DNA of 64,000 nt from Enterococcus sp. DIV1094 (GTDB lineage Bacteria > Bacillota > Bacilli > Lactobacillales > Enterococcaceae): NCBI RefSeq assembly GCF_017316305.2, contig NZ_CP147250.1, forward strand, positions 1,750,001 through 1,814,000, read 5' to 3'. Below the pieces are notes generated by a model that ran no database searches, was not told the DNA's origin, and saw nothing but the letters and a program-made list of their open reading frames with translations. The translations under genes and the position numbers were made by a program. Shown in pieces: positions 48,018 through 57,473 of this stretch; within the stretch, counting starts at the first letter, position 1; each line of letters begins with the position of its first letter.

Positions 48018-48386
48018 ATGAAATTTAAAAAAAGATACATACTGAGTATAGGTATGTTATTTATTCAAATTTATATGCCGCTGATCGTTTATGGAGCAGA
48101 AGTTCGCTCAGTAGAAACAGAAGGAACAGTTAGTTTTACTGGCGTCTATGAAACACCAGGAACACCAGATCCAGCACCAGAAGTTGGGATTAAACCCGTC
48201 TTGCCAAAAGAAATCACCCAACCACCGTCAAACGTGGTGCAAGTCGATCATATAAGACTACCAAAAACGAGCGATAGTCGGATGATTGCTTGGAAAATTT
48301 TGGGAATACTGATTATTGTAGTTACACTTAGTTTTTGGTCTTGGAAGCACAAAAGTAAGAAAACAAAAAAAGAAAGTAGGACTTAG
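48018..48386 (+). CDS. Small LPXTG-type cell-wall protein of the WxL operon
   Basis: 122 residues: a signal peptide (about 1-27), a short Pro-rich ectodomain (VRSVETEGTVSFTGVYETPG, repeated PDPAPE), the sorting motif LPKTS at about 88, a hydrophobic helix and a strongly basic tail. Small proteins of this kind commonly begin WxL operons in enterococci and listeriae. Its EVRSVETEGTVSFTG segment resembles EVRNVTTDGTIGFTA at the start of the mature WxL protein encoded next, suggesting shared ancestry. GGGGGAGGG lies before the ATG. Confidence 0.85.
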   Translation: MKFKKRYILSIGMLFIQIYMPLIVYGAEVRSVETEGTVSFTGVYETPGTPDPAPEVGIKPVLPKEITQPPSNVVQVDHIRLPKTSDSRMIAWKILGILIIVVTLSFWSWKHKSKKTKKESRT

Positions 48387-48390
48387 ATAA

Positions 48391-49269
48391 ATGAAATTCG
48401 TTAGATTAGCAACTATTGCAGCATTAACATCCACCATTTTTGCCGGAGGCATCACAGCTTTCGCCGAAGAAACCACTGAAGAAACATCAAAAGAAGTACG
48501 TAACGTAACAACCGATGGAACGATTGGATTTACAGCAAATGGAGATGATGAACTAGTCGTTGTTCCGCCAGAAGAAGGACCGGAAGTTGACATTGATCCT
48601 GAAGTTCCAGGAACAACAGGACCTTTATCGATCATGAAAGCTGTCACGATGAATTTCGGTTCACAAGTCATCTCGAATCAAAATCAAACCTACAACATGA
48701 TTGCAGAAAAACAACAAAAAAAGGGTACGACTGGTGAAGAAAATAAAGTTCCTTATGTCAGTTTTGCGCAAGTACAAGATGTCCGAGGAACGAATGCTGG
48801 TTGGGATCTGCAAGTACGTATGACAGACTTTAAAGCAACGACTGAAACGGTAAATGATACATTGCTCGGTGCAGAGATTTCATTGTTGGATCCAAGAATC
48901 CAATATGAAGGAAGTACACCTGAGAATGCGCCGTCATTCAACGCACCATTTACGAATACAGATGAAGTCAATTATTTGAAGTTGATGCCAAACGCTTCTG
49001 CTGTTTCAGTGATGACTGCAGAAAAAGATAAAGGTGCAGGTGTTTCTTCAGTCGTTTGGGGAAATCAAGCAGATTTAGATAAACAAGAAGCAGATGATAA
49101 GATTGAAGTGGTAACAAATAATGCAATCCAATTGTTTGTTCCTGGTTCTACAGCAAAAGATGCGACACAATACAAATCAACACTTACTTGGGAATTATCC
49201 AATACGCCTGGTAGTAATGGAGTAGGCGGAGAAGATGACGGGCAACCAGAAGAAAATGACGAAGCTTAA
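48391..49269 (+). CDS. WxL-domain surface protein (short)
   Basis: 292 residues with a signal peptide (about 1-26, ending AFAEE). The C-terminal WxL domain binds peptidoglycan non-covalently: GWDLQVRM holds the first WxL motif and LTWELSNTPG near the C-terminus the second. The order (LPXTG peptide, WxL, DUF916 protein, large WxL) is the usual WxL locus. It starts four bases after the preceding gene. The acidic tail after the second motif (GGEDDGQPEENDEA) is unusual, as most WxL proteins end at the motif. Confidence 0.9.
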   Translation: MKFVRLATIAALTSTIFAGGITAFAEETTEETSKEVRNVTTDGTIGFTANGDDELVVVPPEEGPEVDIDPEVPGTTGPLSIMKAVTMNFGSQVISNQNQTYNMIAEKQQKKGTTGEENKVPYVSFAQVQDVRGTNAGWDLQVRMTDFKATTETVNDTLLGAEISLLDPRIQYEGSTPENAPSFNAPFTNTDEVNYLKLMPNASAVSVMTAEKDKGAGVSSVVWGNQADLDKQEADDKIEVVTNNAIQLFVPGSTAKDATQYKSTLTWELSNTPGSNGVGGEDDGQPEENDEA

Positions 49270-49375
49270 TCCAGATTCGAAAGCGCCGGAAAGTAAGCTG
49301 TTTTAGGGCATAGAAATGAATGATGTAGCGTTACAATTTTGTAGCGCTACTTTCTTTAAAGGAAGGGGTCAAAGA

Positions 49376-50428
49376 ATGAAAAAAGCAATTACATATCGAA
49401 AAAATAAAATCCAACAAGTGGGTCTCGTAGTGCTTCTGCTATTGGTTAATTTGTTAGTGCCAATGTCCGTGGGTGCAGAAGAAGGAACATTAAATTTTTA
49501 TGTGACACCGGAGTTTACAGAAAATCAAAAAGAAGGAAATGAGCGTTACTTCCAGTTGAATCTTGCACCAGATAAGACAGAAAAACTAACATTGAGACTA
49601 CAAAATGCAAACGCAGAAGCAAAGAAAATCAAGATCACCCCACATACCGCGTATACCAACGTGATGGGTGTAGTGGAATACGGACAAGATGCGGAAGAAG
49701 CAGATCCAACACTCCAGCATTCACTGGATGATTTGATCGAGCAACCCGAAATCATCGAGCTTGGTGGTAATGAAACGAAAACTGTGACGCTTGATCTGAA
49801 GATGCCAAAAGAAGCCTTCGAAGGCTTCTTAGCGGGTGGCTTACGAATCGAAGAAGTCAAAGAAGACACAACTGAAGAAACAAGCGATGAAGAAGGGGTC
49901 GCCATCCAAAACGAATTTGCGTATATCATCGGTGTGGTGGTGAGTAATAACCAAGACGCCGTGCAACCTGATTTAGATTTGTTGGATGTCTTTGCCGATC
50001 AACTCAACTATCGCAATGTCATCAGTGCCAATCTCCAAAATTTTACTCCGACATTTGTGAATCGCTTAGAAGTTGAAGCAACGGTGCAAAGAGTTGGCGA
50101 AGAGGATATTTTATACCAAGCAAGTCAAGAACAAATGCAAATGGCACCAAACTCCAATTTCAATTTTCCAATTTCCTTAGAAGGTGATCGTTTTCGTAGT
50201 GGGGAGTATCTGTTGAAACTAAAAGCCACCTCAGGAGAAGAGGAATGGGAATGGGAACGGAAGTTTACGATCGATGCAGATGAAGCTCGTGCATTGAACC
50301 AACAAGATGTCACTATTAGCTCAAAATGGAACTTATGGTTGATAGGTGCTGTGGTACTGATCATTCTTCTAATTATTATGAATCTTTATCTAATTTTCAA
50401 GAAAAAAATAAAAGTGAAAAATGCTTAA
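49376..50428 (+). CDS. WxL-interacting protein (DUF916/DUF3324), membrane anchored
   Basis: 350 residues. A signal sequence (about 13-33) is followed by an N-terminal DUF916 domain (FYVTPEFTENQKEGNERYFQL, LRLQNANAEAKKIKI), then a DUF3324 domain. A C-terminal transmembrane helix (about 325-343) and a short Lys-rich tail anchor it. These proteins bridge WxL proteins and peptidoglycan. ATG 49376 with GGAAGGGG is preferred over an open frame starting 60 bases earlier. The gap before it can form a GTAGCG/CGCTAC hairpin of unknown role. Confidence 0.9.
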   Translation: MKKAITYRKNKIQQVGLVVLLLLVNLLVPMSVGAEEGTLNFYVTPEFTENQKEGNERYFQLNLAPDKTEKLTLRLQNANAEAKKIKITPHTAYTNVMGVVEYGQDAEEADPTLQHSLDDLIEQPEIIELGGNETKTVTLDLKMPKEAFEGFLAGGLRIEEVKEDTTEETSDEEGVAIQNEFAYIIGVVVSNNQDAVQPDLDLLDVFADQLNYRNVISANLQNFTPTFVNRLEVEATVQRVGEEDILYQASQEQMQMAPNSNFNFPISLEGDRFRSGEYLLKLKATSGEEEWEWERKFTIDADEARALNQQDVTISSKWNLWLIGAVVLIILLIIMNLYLIFKKKIKVKNA

Positions 50429-50452
50429 GAGCAGTAAAGGAGATGGAACTTC

Positions 50453-52735
50453 ATGAGCATAAGCTTGAAAAGAGCATTATTTACAATAAGCACTACTATG
50501 CTATTCATACAGGTTATCTCTGTGCCATTTGGCATGATTTATGCAGAAACTGAAACTAGTCAAGATAGACTAAACCACGAGGTCAATCCGGCTAAAAAAA
50601 ACACTATAGAAAAAAAAGAGATAGAACCTATTTTTTCTTTTGAAAAATCAAGCATGTCAGGTAGGACAAATGAACCCATACAAATTTCTTTTTTAGCGGA
50701 TCAAGAGGTTTTAGAGGTAAATGTAGTTTTACCTGAAATGTCAAAAATAGTTGAAGAATTACTTCCAGCAGAAATTTCAATCCAGTCACTCGATAAACCT
50801 AATAATTGGATCATTCGGTCTGAACGCAGTCAATCCCAATTTAGTTTGCCGGTAGTATTTAGCACGGAGGGGATTCAGGAAATTTCAGTAGAGGGTTCAA
50901 CTCTCCAGATTACTATAATCGACAAAGGCGACTTGGAATCATTGCCTTCAACAAGTGAGGAGATGGATGAAAATGAGTCACACATTCAGAGTCACGATAA
51001 TTATCCCGAAGAGTCTTTTGAGGAGACGAATCAACTAGGGAGTGTAATTATCAACTATGTAGATATAAATGGAAACCAGTTATCTAAATCAGAAGCTATT
51101 TCTGGAAAAGTAGGAGAGGAGTATGCCACTACTCCAAAAGAAATACCTAATTATTATCCATTTGAAAAGCCAGATAACGTTAATGGAATAATTGATGGAG
51201 GTACAATAGTTGTTAACTATGAATATGTACAGGTTAATGATGAGTTAGTAAATTCCGATTTTGAAGAACCGGTTATTACAAGAAATGTTGAATTTTTAAA
51301 TGAATCTGATGTACCCGGCTGGAGTACAACTGCTAGTGATAAAAAAATTGAGCTTGGTCTTGGACCAGCTCATAATATTTCTGGAGCTGCCTCTGGGCGT
51401 CAGTTTGCTGAATTAAATGCTAATGAACCATCAATGTTGTATCAACTTGTCAACTATGAACCAGGAACAATTTTACGATGGTATCTGCACCATGCCGGAA
51501 GATTCGGTATTGATGTAATGAGACTGCGAATCGGAGCTCCAGATAATCCTAATTCAATTCAAGAACTGTCCTCTGGGAGAGGCTTGTGGACATTACACAG
51601 TGGAACTTACAGAGTTCCAGAAGATCAGTTGGTAACATATTTTGGTTTTGAAGCTGTCAGCACGAGTAATGGAGTGTTAACAACAGGAAATTTAATCGAT
51701 AATATTCATTTTGCAGAGCAATCAAGGTTAGTTGTCACTAATCAAGTCAATAAAGAAATTGCTCAAGCAGGAGAGGAACTGACCTACAATATCAACATTG
51801 AAAATACTGGTGGTGTACCTTCGGATAGACTTGAAATAAAAATATTGGGAATTGAGAATCTCGAAATAATCAAAGAAAGCATTCAATTGGATGGAAGGAA
51901 TATCCAATCTGATCAAATAGAAATTTTAAAAAATAAATTAATAATAAAACCTGATGTTACTGTAGATAAGGGCAAATCAGTTGATCTAAACTTTAATGGA
52001 AGAGTTAAAAGTGATTATGTGAGCGGCGAAATTGAAACAAAAGTTCAAATTGAATACTGGGACAAAGGTTTTGATGATCAAAATTACAATGGAGAATCTA
52101 ATATAGCTTATACTAAAATTAGAACTTTGACACCAAAACCTGTAGACCCGTTGGCTCCTGAAAACGAGGTTGATCCTGAAAACTTACCTGAATTACCTGA
52201 AAACCAAGGATTGTTAAGTATTGACTTCGCGTCGTCATTCAATTTTGGACAACAGAACATTTCAGTAAAAAATCAAACCTACTATGCACAACCCCAACGT
52301 TTACTGAACGAAGAGGGCACGGTCAACGAAACACAAGAACGACCGAACTTTATCCAAATCAGTGATCGCCGACCGGACAATGAGCGAAGTGGTTGGCAAT
52401 TATCGGTTACGCAAAATGGACAATTCAGCAATCAAAACGGCCATGAGTTGCTTGGTTCTGAGATCCATTTACTCAATCAAGAACTAGTGACGGCACAAGG
52501 TGGAACAGCGCCTACGTTACAAGAAGAAACCGTCCAAAGAATCATACCAAATACTAAAAGAATCTTATTACAAGCAGATGAAGAATCTGGAACAGGAACA
52601 TGGATCTATCGTTTTGGGGATGCAGAGACAGCAGGTAAAAGTGTTGGTTTGTATGTCCCAAAAGGAACGAATCCAGAAGCCAAAGAATATTCAACGACAC
52701 TTACTTGGGAATTAAGTAGTGTTCCGGGAAATTGA
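50453..52735 (+). CDS. Large WxL-domain surface protein with MucBP-like module
   Basis: 760 residues: a signal peptide (about 1-31), a unique N-terminal region and a MucBP-type repeat (about 195-265; VIINYVDINGNQLSKSEAIS). A lectin/carbohydrate-binding-like domain (about 270-425; GWSTTASDKKIELG, ILRWYLHHAGRFGIDVMRL) and a DUF11-type beta domain (about 430-560; LTYNINIENTGGVPSDRL) follow. The C-terminal WxL domain has SGWQLSVTQ and LTWELSSVPGN. The middle part is more AT-rich, with codon usage unlike the flanking WxL-domain end, consistent with module exchange. AAGGAGAT lies before the ATG. A putative adhesin; the ligand is unknown. Confidence 0.88.
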   Translation: MSISLKRALFTISTTMLFIQVISVPFGMIYAETETSQDRLNHEVNPAKKNTIEKKEIEPIFSFEKSSMSGRTNEPIQISFLADQEVLEVNVVLPEMSKIVEELLPAEISIQSLDKPNNWIIRSERSQSQFSLPVVFSTEGIQEISVEGSTLQITIIDKGDLESLPSTSEEMDENESHIQSHDNYPEESFEETNQLGSVIINYVDINGNQLSKSEAISGKVGEEYATTPKEIPNYYPFEKPDNVNGIIDGGTIVVNYEYVQVNDELVNSDFEEPVITRNVEFLNESDVPGWSTTASDKKIELGLGPAHNISGAASGRQFAELNANEPSMLYQLVNYEPGTILRWYLHHAGRFGIDVMRLRIGAPDNPNSIQELSSGRGLWTLHSGTYRVPEDQLVTYFGFEAVSTSNGVLTTGNLIDNIHFAEQSRLVVTNQVNKEIAQAGEELTYNINIENTGGVPSDRLEIKILGIENLEIIKESIQLDGRNIQSDQIEILKNKLIIKPDVTVDKGKSVDLNFNGRVKSDYVSGEIETKVQIEYWDKGFDDQNYNGESNIAYTKIRTLTPKPVDPLAPENEVDPENLPELPENQGLLSIDFASSFNFGQQNISVKNQTYYAQPQRLLNEEGTVNETQERPNFIQISDRRPDNERSGWQLSVTQNGQFSNQNGHELLGSEIHLLNQELVTAQGGTAPTLQEETVQRIIPNTKRILLQADEESGTGTWIYRFGDAETAGKSVGLYVPKGTNPEAKEYSTTLTWELSSVPGN

Positions 52736-52778
52736 TAAAGAAATAGAGTGTTGACAGTAGTATACAATTCTAAGAAAT

Positions 52779-52822
52779 AAGCCAGAAAACCCGAAAATTA
52801 TTGGGGTTTCTGGCTTATTTTT
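52779..52822 (+). terminator. Terminator of the WxL operon
   Basis: AAGCCAGAAA.CCC / GGG.TTTCTGGCTT with an 11-nt loop and a T-rich tail. Confidence 0.85.
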
Positions 52823-52964
52823 GGAATACTATTTACTCAGTTTTAGAGACTGTGAGATGACGAATATCATAGCGCTTTTTTTCTCTTCTTAATACGGAGT
52901 GAAAAACAATGACTATTATATAGAAGAAAAGTTTCTATAAAAGATGTAAGGAAGGAGAAAATCC

Positions 52965-52995
52965 TTTACATTAGAGCGACTATAACGTATATAAT
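52965..52995 (+). promoter_or_regulatory. Promoter of the cardiolipin synthase gene
   Basis: TTTACA, 17 bases, TATATA (or TATAAT two bases further). The 349-base interval otherwise holds only the WxL terminator and AT-rich sequence. Confidence 0.55.
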
Positions 52996-53084
52996 CTAAA
53001 TAAGGTGTGCTGTAACCAACATCGTTGACTGTCTCAAAAAAAAGAATCAACGACAAAATAAAGCATGCAAACATGGAGAAAACG

Positions 53085-54614
53085 ATGATAAAGAATAAAT
53101 TGCAACAATACAAAATATTATTGATTTTATTGATTTTTGTAGCGGTTTCACTGATTGTTTTTTTGAATCAAATCATTTATGCGTGGTTGATCGTGGAGAT
53201 TTATGCGTTTCTTCTTTGTGGGTACTTAGTGATTTTTGATCAAAGAGAAGCAACATCTAAGATTGCTTGGATTTTAGCCTTATTATTTCTGCCGATCGTT
53301 GGGATCATCTTGTATTATTTGATTGGTCGTGAGCCTCGTTTACGGAAGTTGCCGAAACAGCAAGTAGCGAATGAGCGAAACGTACAACAAACTGTTTCAA
53401 AGATCCTTCAGGAACATTCAGAGATCATCCATGCCAAGCACGATCTGTCTAACGAGATTTTCCATCTTTCAGAAAAGTATCCAACGAAAGACAATCAACT
53501 GACATTGTTAAAAGAAGGAGCGGAAGCCTTTACAGCATTGTTGCAAGATATCAAGCAGGCAACGCATCATGTTCATCTTTTTTACTATATTGTAAAAGGA
53601 GATGAAACCGGCGAAGAACTGACGGCTGTCTTGATCGAAAAAGCACGACAGGGAATCGAAGTCCGTTTTATGTATGACAGTGTTGGATCGATTGCTTTTC
53701 CGAATCGGTTATTAGATGCGCTGCGAGAAAATGGTGTGGAAGTACGGACTTATGATCTTTTGAATTCACCGTGGTTGAGTAACAAAGCCAATTGGCGAAA
53801 CCATCGAAAAATCGTTGTGATCGATGGCAAAATCGCACATACTGGCGGTATGAATATCGGAAATGAGTATAGTGGTCGCGGTAATAAGTTCTCTTATTGG
53901 CGAGATACGAATGTTCGGATCGAAGGGCCTTCTGTATTAGAGGTACAAGAATGTTTCGTTTATGATTGGTTGTTCCTTGATGAAGGAACGGAAACGATCG
54001 GTCATTTTATCAAACATCAAGCTGCGTATTTTCCATTAAAGACGGATACACCCAAAGGCTCGGAAATCGTACAGGTCATTTATGGCGGTCCTTATGATCA
54101 AGAACGAATCATCAAAGATTCTTTTAATGACTTGATTGGTAAAGCAGTCGATTCGATCAAAATCGCTATGCCTTATTTTATCCCGGATGAAGAAACATTG
54201 GGCGCACTTAGACGAGCAGCACGTTGTGGGATCAAGGTACAATTGGTCATACCGGGAAAAGGGGATCGTGGCATTTCATTCCATGGGACGAACTCGTTTA
54301 TTGATGACTTATTATCGGCGGGGGTCGAAGTGTTTATTTATGATACGACCGCATTTATCCATTGTAAATATATGATCGTCGATGATGTAGTGGCAACAAT
54401 TGGCTCGACTAATTTTGATATTCGCAGTTTTTATCTCAATCATGAGTTATCGATGTTCATTTATGGACCATCAAGAACAATCGATGAATTGAATGATCAT
54501 TTTGCGGAAGATTTAGCCCATGCGAAAAGAGTCAAAAAAGAAGAATGGCAACGGCGAAGTGGATGGACGAAAGTCAAAGAGAAAATCAGTGGTTTATTTG
54601 TCCCGATTCTTTGA
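53085..54614 (+). CDS. cls: Cardiolipin synthase
   Basis: 509 residues. Two N-terminal transmembrane helices (about 8-45) are followed by a cytoplasmic-face phospholipase D fold with both HKD motifs: NHRKIVVIDGKIAHTGGMN (about 245) and HCKYMIVDDVVATIGSTNFD (about 425). It makes cardiolipin from two phosphatidylglycerols; length is typical of Cls. ATG 53085 is about six bases from GGAGA; longer upstream frames lack a site. Monocistronic. Cls variants are known to be involved in daptomycin response in enterococci; nothing in this sequence indicates a variant. Confidence 0.95.
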   Translation: MIKNKLQQYKILLILLIFVAVSLIVFLNQIIYAWLIVEIYAFLLCGYLVIFDQREATSKIAWILALLFLPIVGIILYYLIGREPRLRKLPKQQVANERNVQQTVSKILQEHSEIIHAKHDLSNEIFHLSEKYPTKDNQLTLLKEGAEAFTALLQDIKQATHHVHLFYYIVKGDETGEELTAVLIEKARQGIEVRFMYDSVGSIAFPNRLLDALRENGVEVRTYDLLNSPWLSNKANWRNHRKIVVIDGKIAHTGGMNIGNEYSGRGNKFSYWRDTNVRIEGPSVLEVQECFVYDWLFLDEGTETIGHFIKHQAAYFPLKTDTPKGSEIVQVIYGGPYDQERIIKDSFNDLIGKAVDSIKIAMPYFIPDEETLGALRRAARCGIKVQLVIPGKGDRGISFHGTNSFIDDLLSAGVEVFIYDTTAFIHCKYMIVDDVVATIGSTNFDIRSFYLNHELSMFIYGPSRTIDELNDHFAEDLAHAKRVKKEEWQRRSGWTKVKEKISGLFVPIL

Positions 54615-54657
54615 TTGTGGAGAATAAATGGATTATAAAAGCAATGGTTAGCCTGAG

Positions 54658-54702
54658 ACAGAGTAGACAAAACGATTTTTTGGTTTTGTCTACTCTGTTT
54701 TT
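54658..54702 (+). terminator. Terminator after cls
   Basis: ACAGAGTAGACAAAAC / GTTTTGTCTACTCTGT, 16 bp, then five T. Confidence 0.92.
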
Positions 54703-54758
54703 CATTTTATGTTTTCTTATTGTTTTATAACAATACAATGCGCAATGAAATAAGATTT

Positions 54759-54786
54759 TTTACAGATATGCTACTATAGATATAGA
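54759..54786 (+). promoter_or_regulatory. Possible promoter of the crtPQO genes
   Basis: TTTACA, 16 bases, TATAGA. Downstream in the putative 5' UTR TTTTTACAG (54798-54806) can pair with CTGTAAAAA (54829-54837), a hairpin of unknown role. Confidence 0.4.
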
Positions 54787-54872
54787 TATGAAGTGTTTTT
54801 TTACAGTTGATTCATATAAAATGCCCAGCTGTAAAAATTTACTTTGAGACTTAGAAAGCAAGAGGTACTGTT

Positions 54873-56369
54873 ATGGAAAACAAACAAAAATCAGTCATTA
54901 TTCTTGGTGGAGGCCTTGGGGGCTTATCTGCAGCAGTGTCTTTGGCACAAGCAGGATTCAAGGTTACTTTATATGAAAAGAATGATCATCTAGGCGGTAA
55001 ATTAAACCGTTTAGAAGCGAATGGATTTGGGTTCGATCTAGGGCCATCGATTTTGACGATGCCTCAAATCTTTGAAAAGTTGTTTATTGCAAGTGGCAAA
55101 CAGATGGCAGATTACATTCCGATTGAACGGTTGGATTTGCAGTGGCGCTCTTTTTTTCCTGACCATACATCGATTGATTTATACAGCGATCTAACGAAAA
55201 TGGCGCAAGAAAATCCAATGTTGTCTGCAACCGATATGGCAGAGTATCAAGCATTTTTAGACTACGCAAAAGAAATCTACGATTATACAGAAGTCGGTTA
55301 TTTTGACAAAGGGCTTGATTCAACGATGGAGATTTTAAAAGAACATGGTGTGATCAAAGCGTTGAAAGGATTTGATTATTTTTCTTCGATGCATGATGGA
55401 ATCGCAAAACGAGTGAGTCATCCTAAAATGCAAGAGATACTTGGTTATTTCAGTAAGTACGTTGGTTCGTCTCCTTATGATGCACCAGCGGTTTTGAATA
55501 TGATGATCTATATGCAACATGCGCAAGGGATTTGGTATGTGCCAGGTGGGATGCACAAGATTGCGGAAGGGATCGTGAAACTTGGGAAAGAGATCGGTGT
55601 GACGTTCCATACCGGCGTTTATGTTGAAAAATTAAATATAGAGAATGATCAGATCCGTTCTGCGCGATTGGCAGATGGCACGGTGATCGAAGCAGACTAT
55701 TTTGTTTCGAATATGGAAGTCATCCCGGCTTATGAACAGTTATTAGATGAAAAACCAGCGTTTACTGAGAAGTTAGAAAAGAAATTTGAACCAGCAAGTT
55801 CAGGGTTTGTCTTGCATTTAGGTGTTAATAAAGAATATCCGCAATTAGCACATCATAATTTTTTCTTTTCAAATGCGGAGAAAGAAAATTTTGATCAAAA
55901 CTTCCATCAGCACCAGTTGCCAGAAGACCCAACGATCTATTTGGTCAATGTGAATAAGACTGATCCTTCCCAAACGATTGAAGGACATGAGAATATCAAG
56001 ATTTTACCTCATATCCCTTATCTACAAGATCAACCATTTACAGAAGCAGAATATGATGCTTTTCGTGAACGTATTTTGATCAAATTGGAAACGATGGGGC
56101 TAACGGATTTGAGAAAACATATTGTCTATGAAAATCGTTGGACCCCAGAAGATATCCAAAAAAATTATTTATCACATCGGGGAGCAATCTACGGTACTGT
56201 CTCAGATCGCAAAAAAAATCATGGGTTCAAACATGGGAAACATAGTGAGCGCTATGACAATTTATACTTTGTCGGTGGAACGGTCAATCCTGGAGCTGGT
56301 ATGCCAATGGTTACTTTGAGTGGGCAACAAGTAAGTGATAAGATCGTGCAAAGAGAAGCGAATGGATAG
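54873..56369 (+). CDS. crtP: Diaponeurosporene oxidase-type carotenoid enzyme (CrtP/CrtNb)
   Basis: 498-residue FAD-dependent oxidase of the CrtI/CrtN family. The N-terminal VIILGGGLGGLSAAVSLAQ dinucleotide motif is followed by GGKLNRLEANGFGFDLGPSI, QWRSFFPDHTSIDLY and LGYFSKYVGSSPYDAPAVL. The C-terminal VGGTVNPGAGMPMVTLSGQQ is the FAD-binding block. Long stretches match S. aureus CrtP, which oxidises the terminal methyl of 4,4'-diaponeurosporene, better than the desaturase CrtN. It is followed by crtQ and crtO in staphyloxanthin order minus crtM/crtN. The C30 backbone must come from crtM/crtN elsewhere. Confidence 0.9.
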   Translation: MENKQKSVIILGGGLGGLSAAVSLAQAGFKVTLYEKNDHLGGKLNRLEANGFGFDLGPSILTMPQIFEKLFIASGKQMADYIPIERLDLQWRSFFPDHTSIDLYSDLTKMAQENPMLSATDMAEYQAFLDYAKEIYDYTEVGYFDKGLDSTMEILKEHGVIKALKGFDYFSSMHDGIAKRVSHPKMQEILGYFSKYVGSSPYDAPAVLNMMIYMQHAQGIWYVPGGMHKIAEGIVKLGKEIGVTFHTGVYVEKLNIENDQIRSARLADGTVIEADYFVSNMEVIPAYEQLLDEKPAFTEKLEKKFEPASSGFVLHLGVNKEYPQLAHHNFFFSNAEKENFDQNFHQHQLPEDPTIYLVNVNKTDPSQTIEGHENIKILPHIPYLQDQPFTEAEYDAFRERILIKLETMGLTDLRKHIVYENRWTPEDIQKNYLSHRGAIYGTVSDRKKNHGFKHGKHSERYDNLYFVGGTVNPGAGMPMVTLSGQQVSDKIVQREANG

Positions 56370-56384
56370 GAAGGAAGGGATATT

Positions 56385-57464
56385 TTGTTACTGATCATGA
56401 TCGTCCTTTTCGTCGCTTGGCTTGCAGGTTGGTGTATCTTTTATCGATTGCCATTTCTCGCGAAAACAGCACCAACGACTCGCCATGCAACAAGTGTTTC
56501 AATCATTATTCCTGTACGTAATGAGGTTAACACGATTCCAAAATTGATTCGATCAATCCAGAAGCAGACGATCCAACCACAAGAGATCATCGTAGTAGAT
56601 GATGCTTCCACTGACGGTACAGCTGAAATCGCCAAACGCTTAGGGGCAGTAGTTTTTTCAAATGATCGTGAACAGCATGGAAAGGCGGCTGCCTGTTGGT
56701 TAGGTGCAACGCATGCTAAAAGTGAGACTTTCTTATTTTTAGATGCGGACACATTCTTCCAAACCGAGAATAGCTTGGAAAGATTATTGGCTGAATACGA
56801 AAAAAGAGGAAAGCGTGGACTAATGTCGCTACAACCTTTTCATCAGACCGTTCGCTTTTATGAACAGTTTTCTTTTATTTTTAATGTGATCATTCTAGTA
56901 GGATTGAATACTTTTTCTGTGTTTGGGGAAAAAGTAAAAGCAGCGGGGGCATTCGGTCCGTGTATCTTGTGTTCAAGAATAGATTATTTTCAGGTGGATG
57001 GGCATAATGATATGCCTAGTGGGATTTTAGATGACATGGCTTTAGCTAAGCGCTTCCTAAAGAAAGATCTTCCCATCCATTTATACGGCGGAAAAGAGTT
57101 GATTGCTTTTCGCATGTATCCAGAAGGGTTCAAGCAACTGATCCAAGGGTGGACAAAGGATTTTGCAACAGCTTCAAAAGCCACCAATCCCTTTATTTTG
57201 TTCGGGACCATATTATGGATAGCTGGTGGAGTTGGCTCTGTATTGGCTTTTCGTACGGATCAATGGCATTTTGCGCTAGTCATCTACTGTCTGTATGTAT
57301 GCCAATGCATCATCTTTGCCAAACGTGTGGGGAATTTCACCCCTGCTTTCTTGTTGTTTTTCCCGATCTTTTTTCTCTTTTTCCTTTTCTTGTTTTTATG
57401 GTCGTTGATCCAAACGTATCTTTTGAAATCAGTGACTTGGAAAGGAAGAAAAATCAAATTTTAG
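56385..57464 (+). CDS. crtQ: Diaponeurosporenoate glycosyltransferase-like protein (CrtQ)
   Basis: 359-residue membrane-associated family-2 glycosyltransferase. An N-terminal helix (about 1-20) precedes the GT2 core with SIIIPVRNEVNTIPKLI, VVDDASTDGTAEIA and the DxD in LFLDADTFF. The central LMSLQPFHQTVRFYEQFSFIFN and FRMYPEGFKQLIQGWTKDFAT match S. aureus CrtQ, which esterifies glucose to the carotenoid carboxylate. C-terminal transmembrane helices (about 285-350) follow. The start is TTG 56385 with GAAGGGA close upstream. It ends ten bases before crtO. Confidence 0.9.
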   Translation: MLLIMIVLFVAWLAGWCIFYRLPFLAKTAPTTRHATSVSIIIPVRNEVNTIPKLIRSIQKQTIQPQEIIVVDDASTDGTAEIAKRLGAVVFSNDREQHGKAAACWLGATHAKSETFLFLDADTFFQTENSLERLLAEYEKRGKRGLMSLQPFHQTVRFYEQFSFIFNVIILVGLNTFSVFGEKVKAAGAFGPCILCSRIDYFQVDGHNDMPSGILDDMALAKRFLKKDLPIHLYGGKELIAFRMYPEGFKQLIQGWTKDFATASKATNPFILFGTILWIAGGVGSVLAFRTDQWHFALVIYCLYVCQCIIFAKRVGNFTPAFLLFFPIFFLFFLFLFLWSLIQTYLLKSVTWKGRKIKF

Positions 57465-57473
57465 GAGGTTTTT

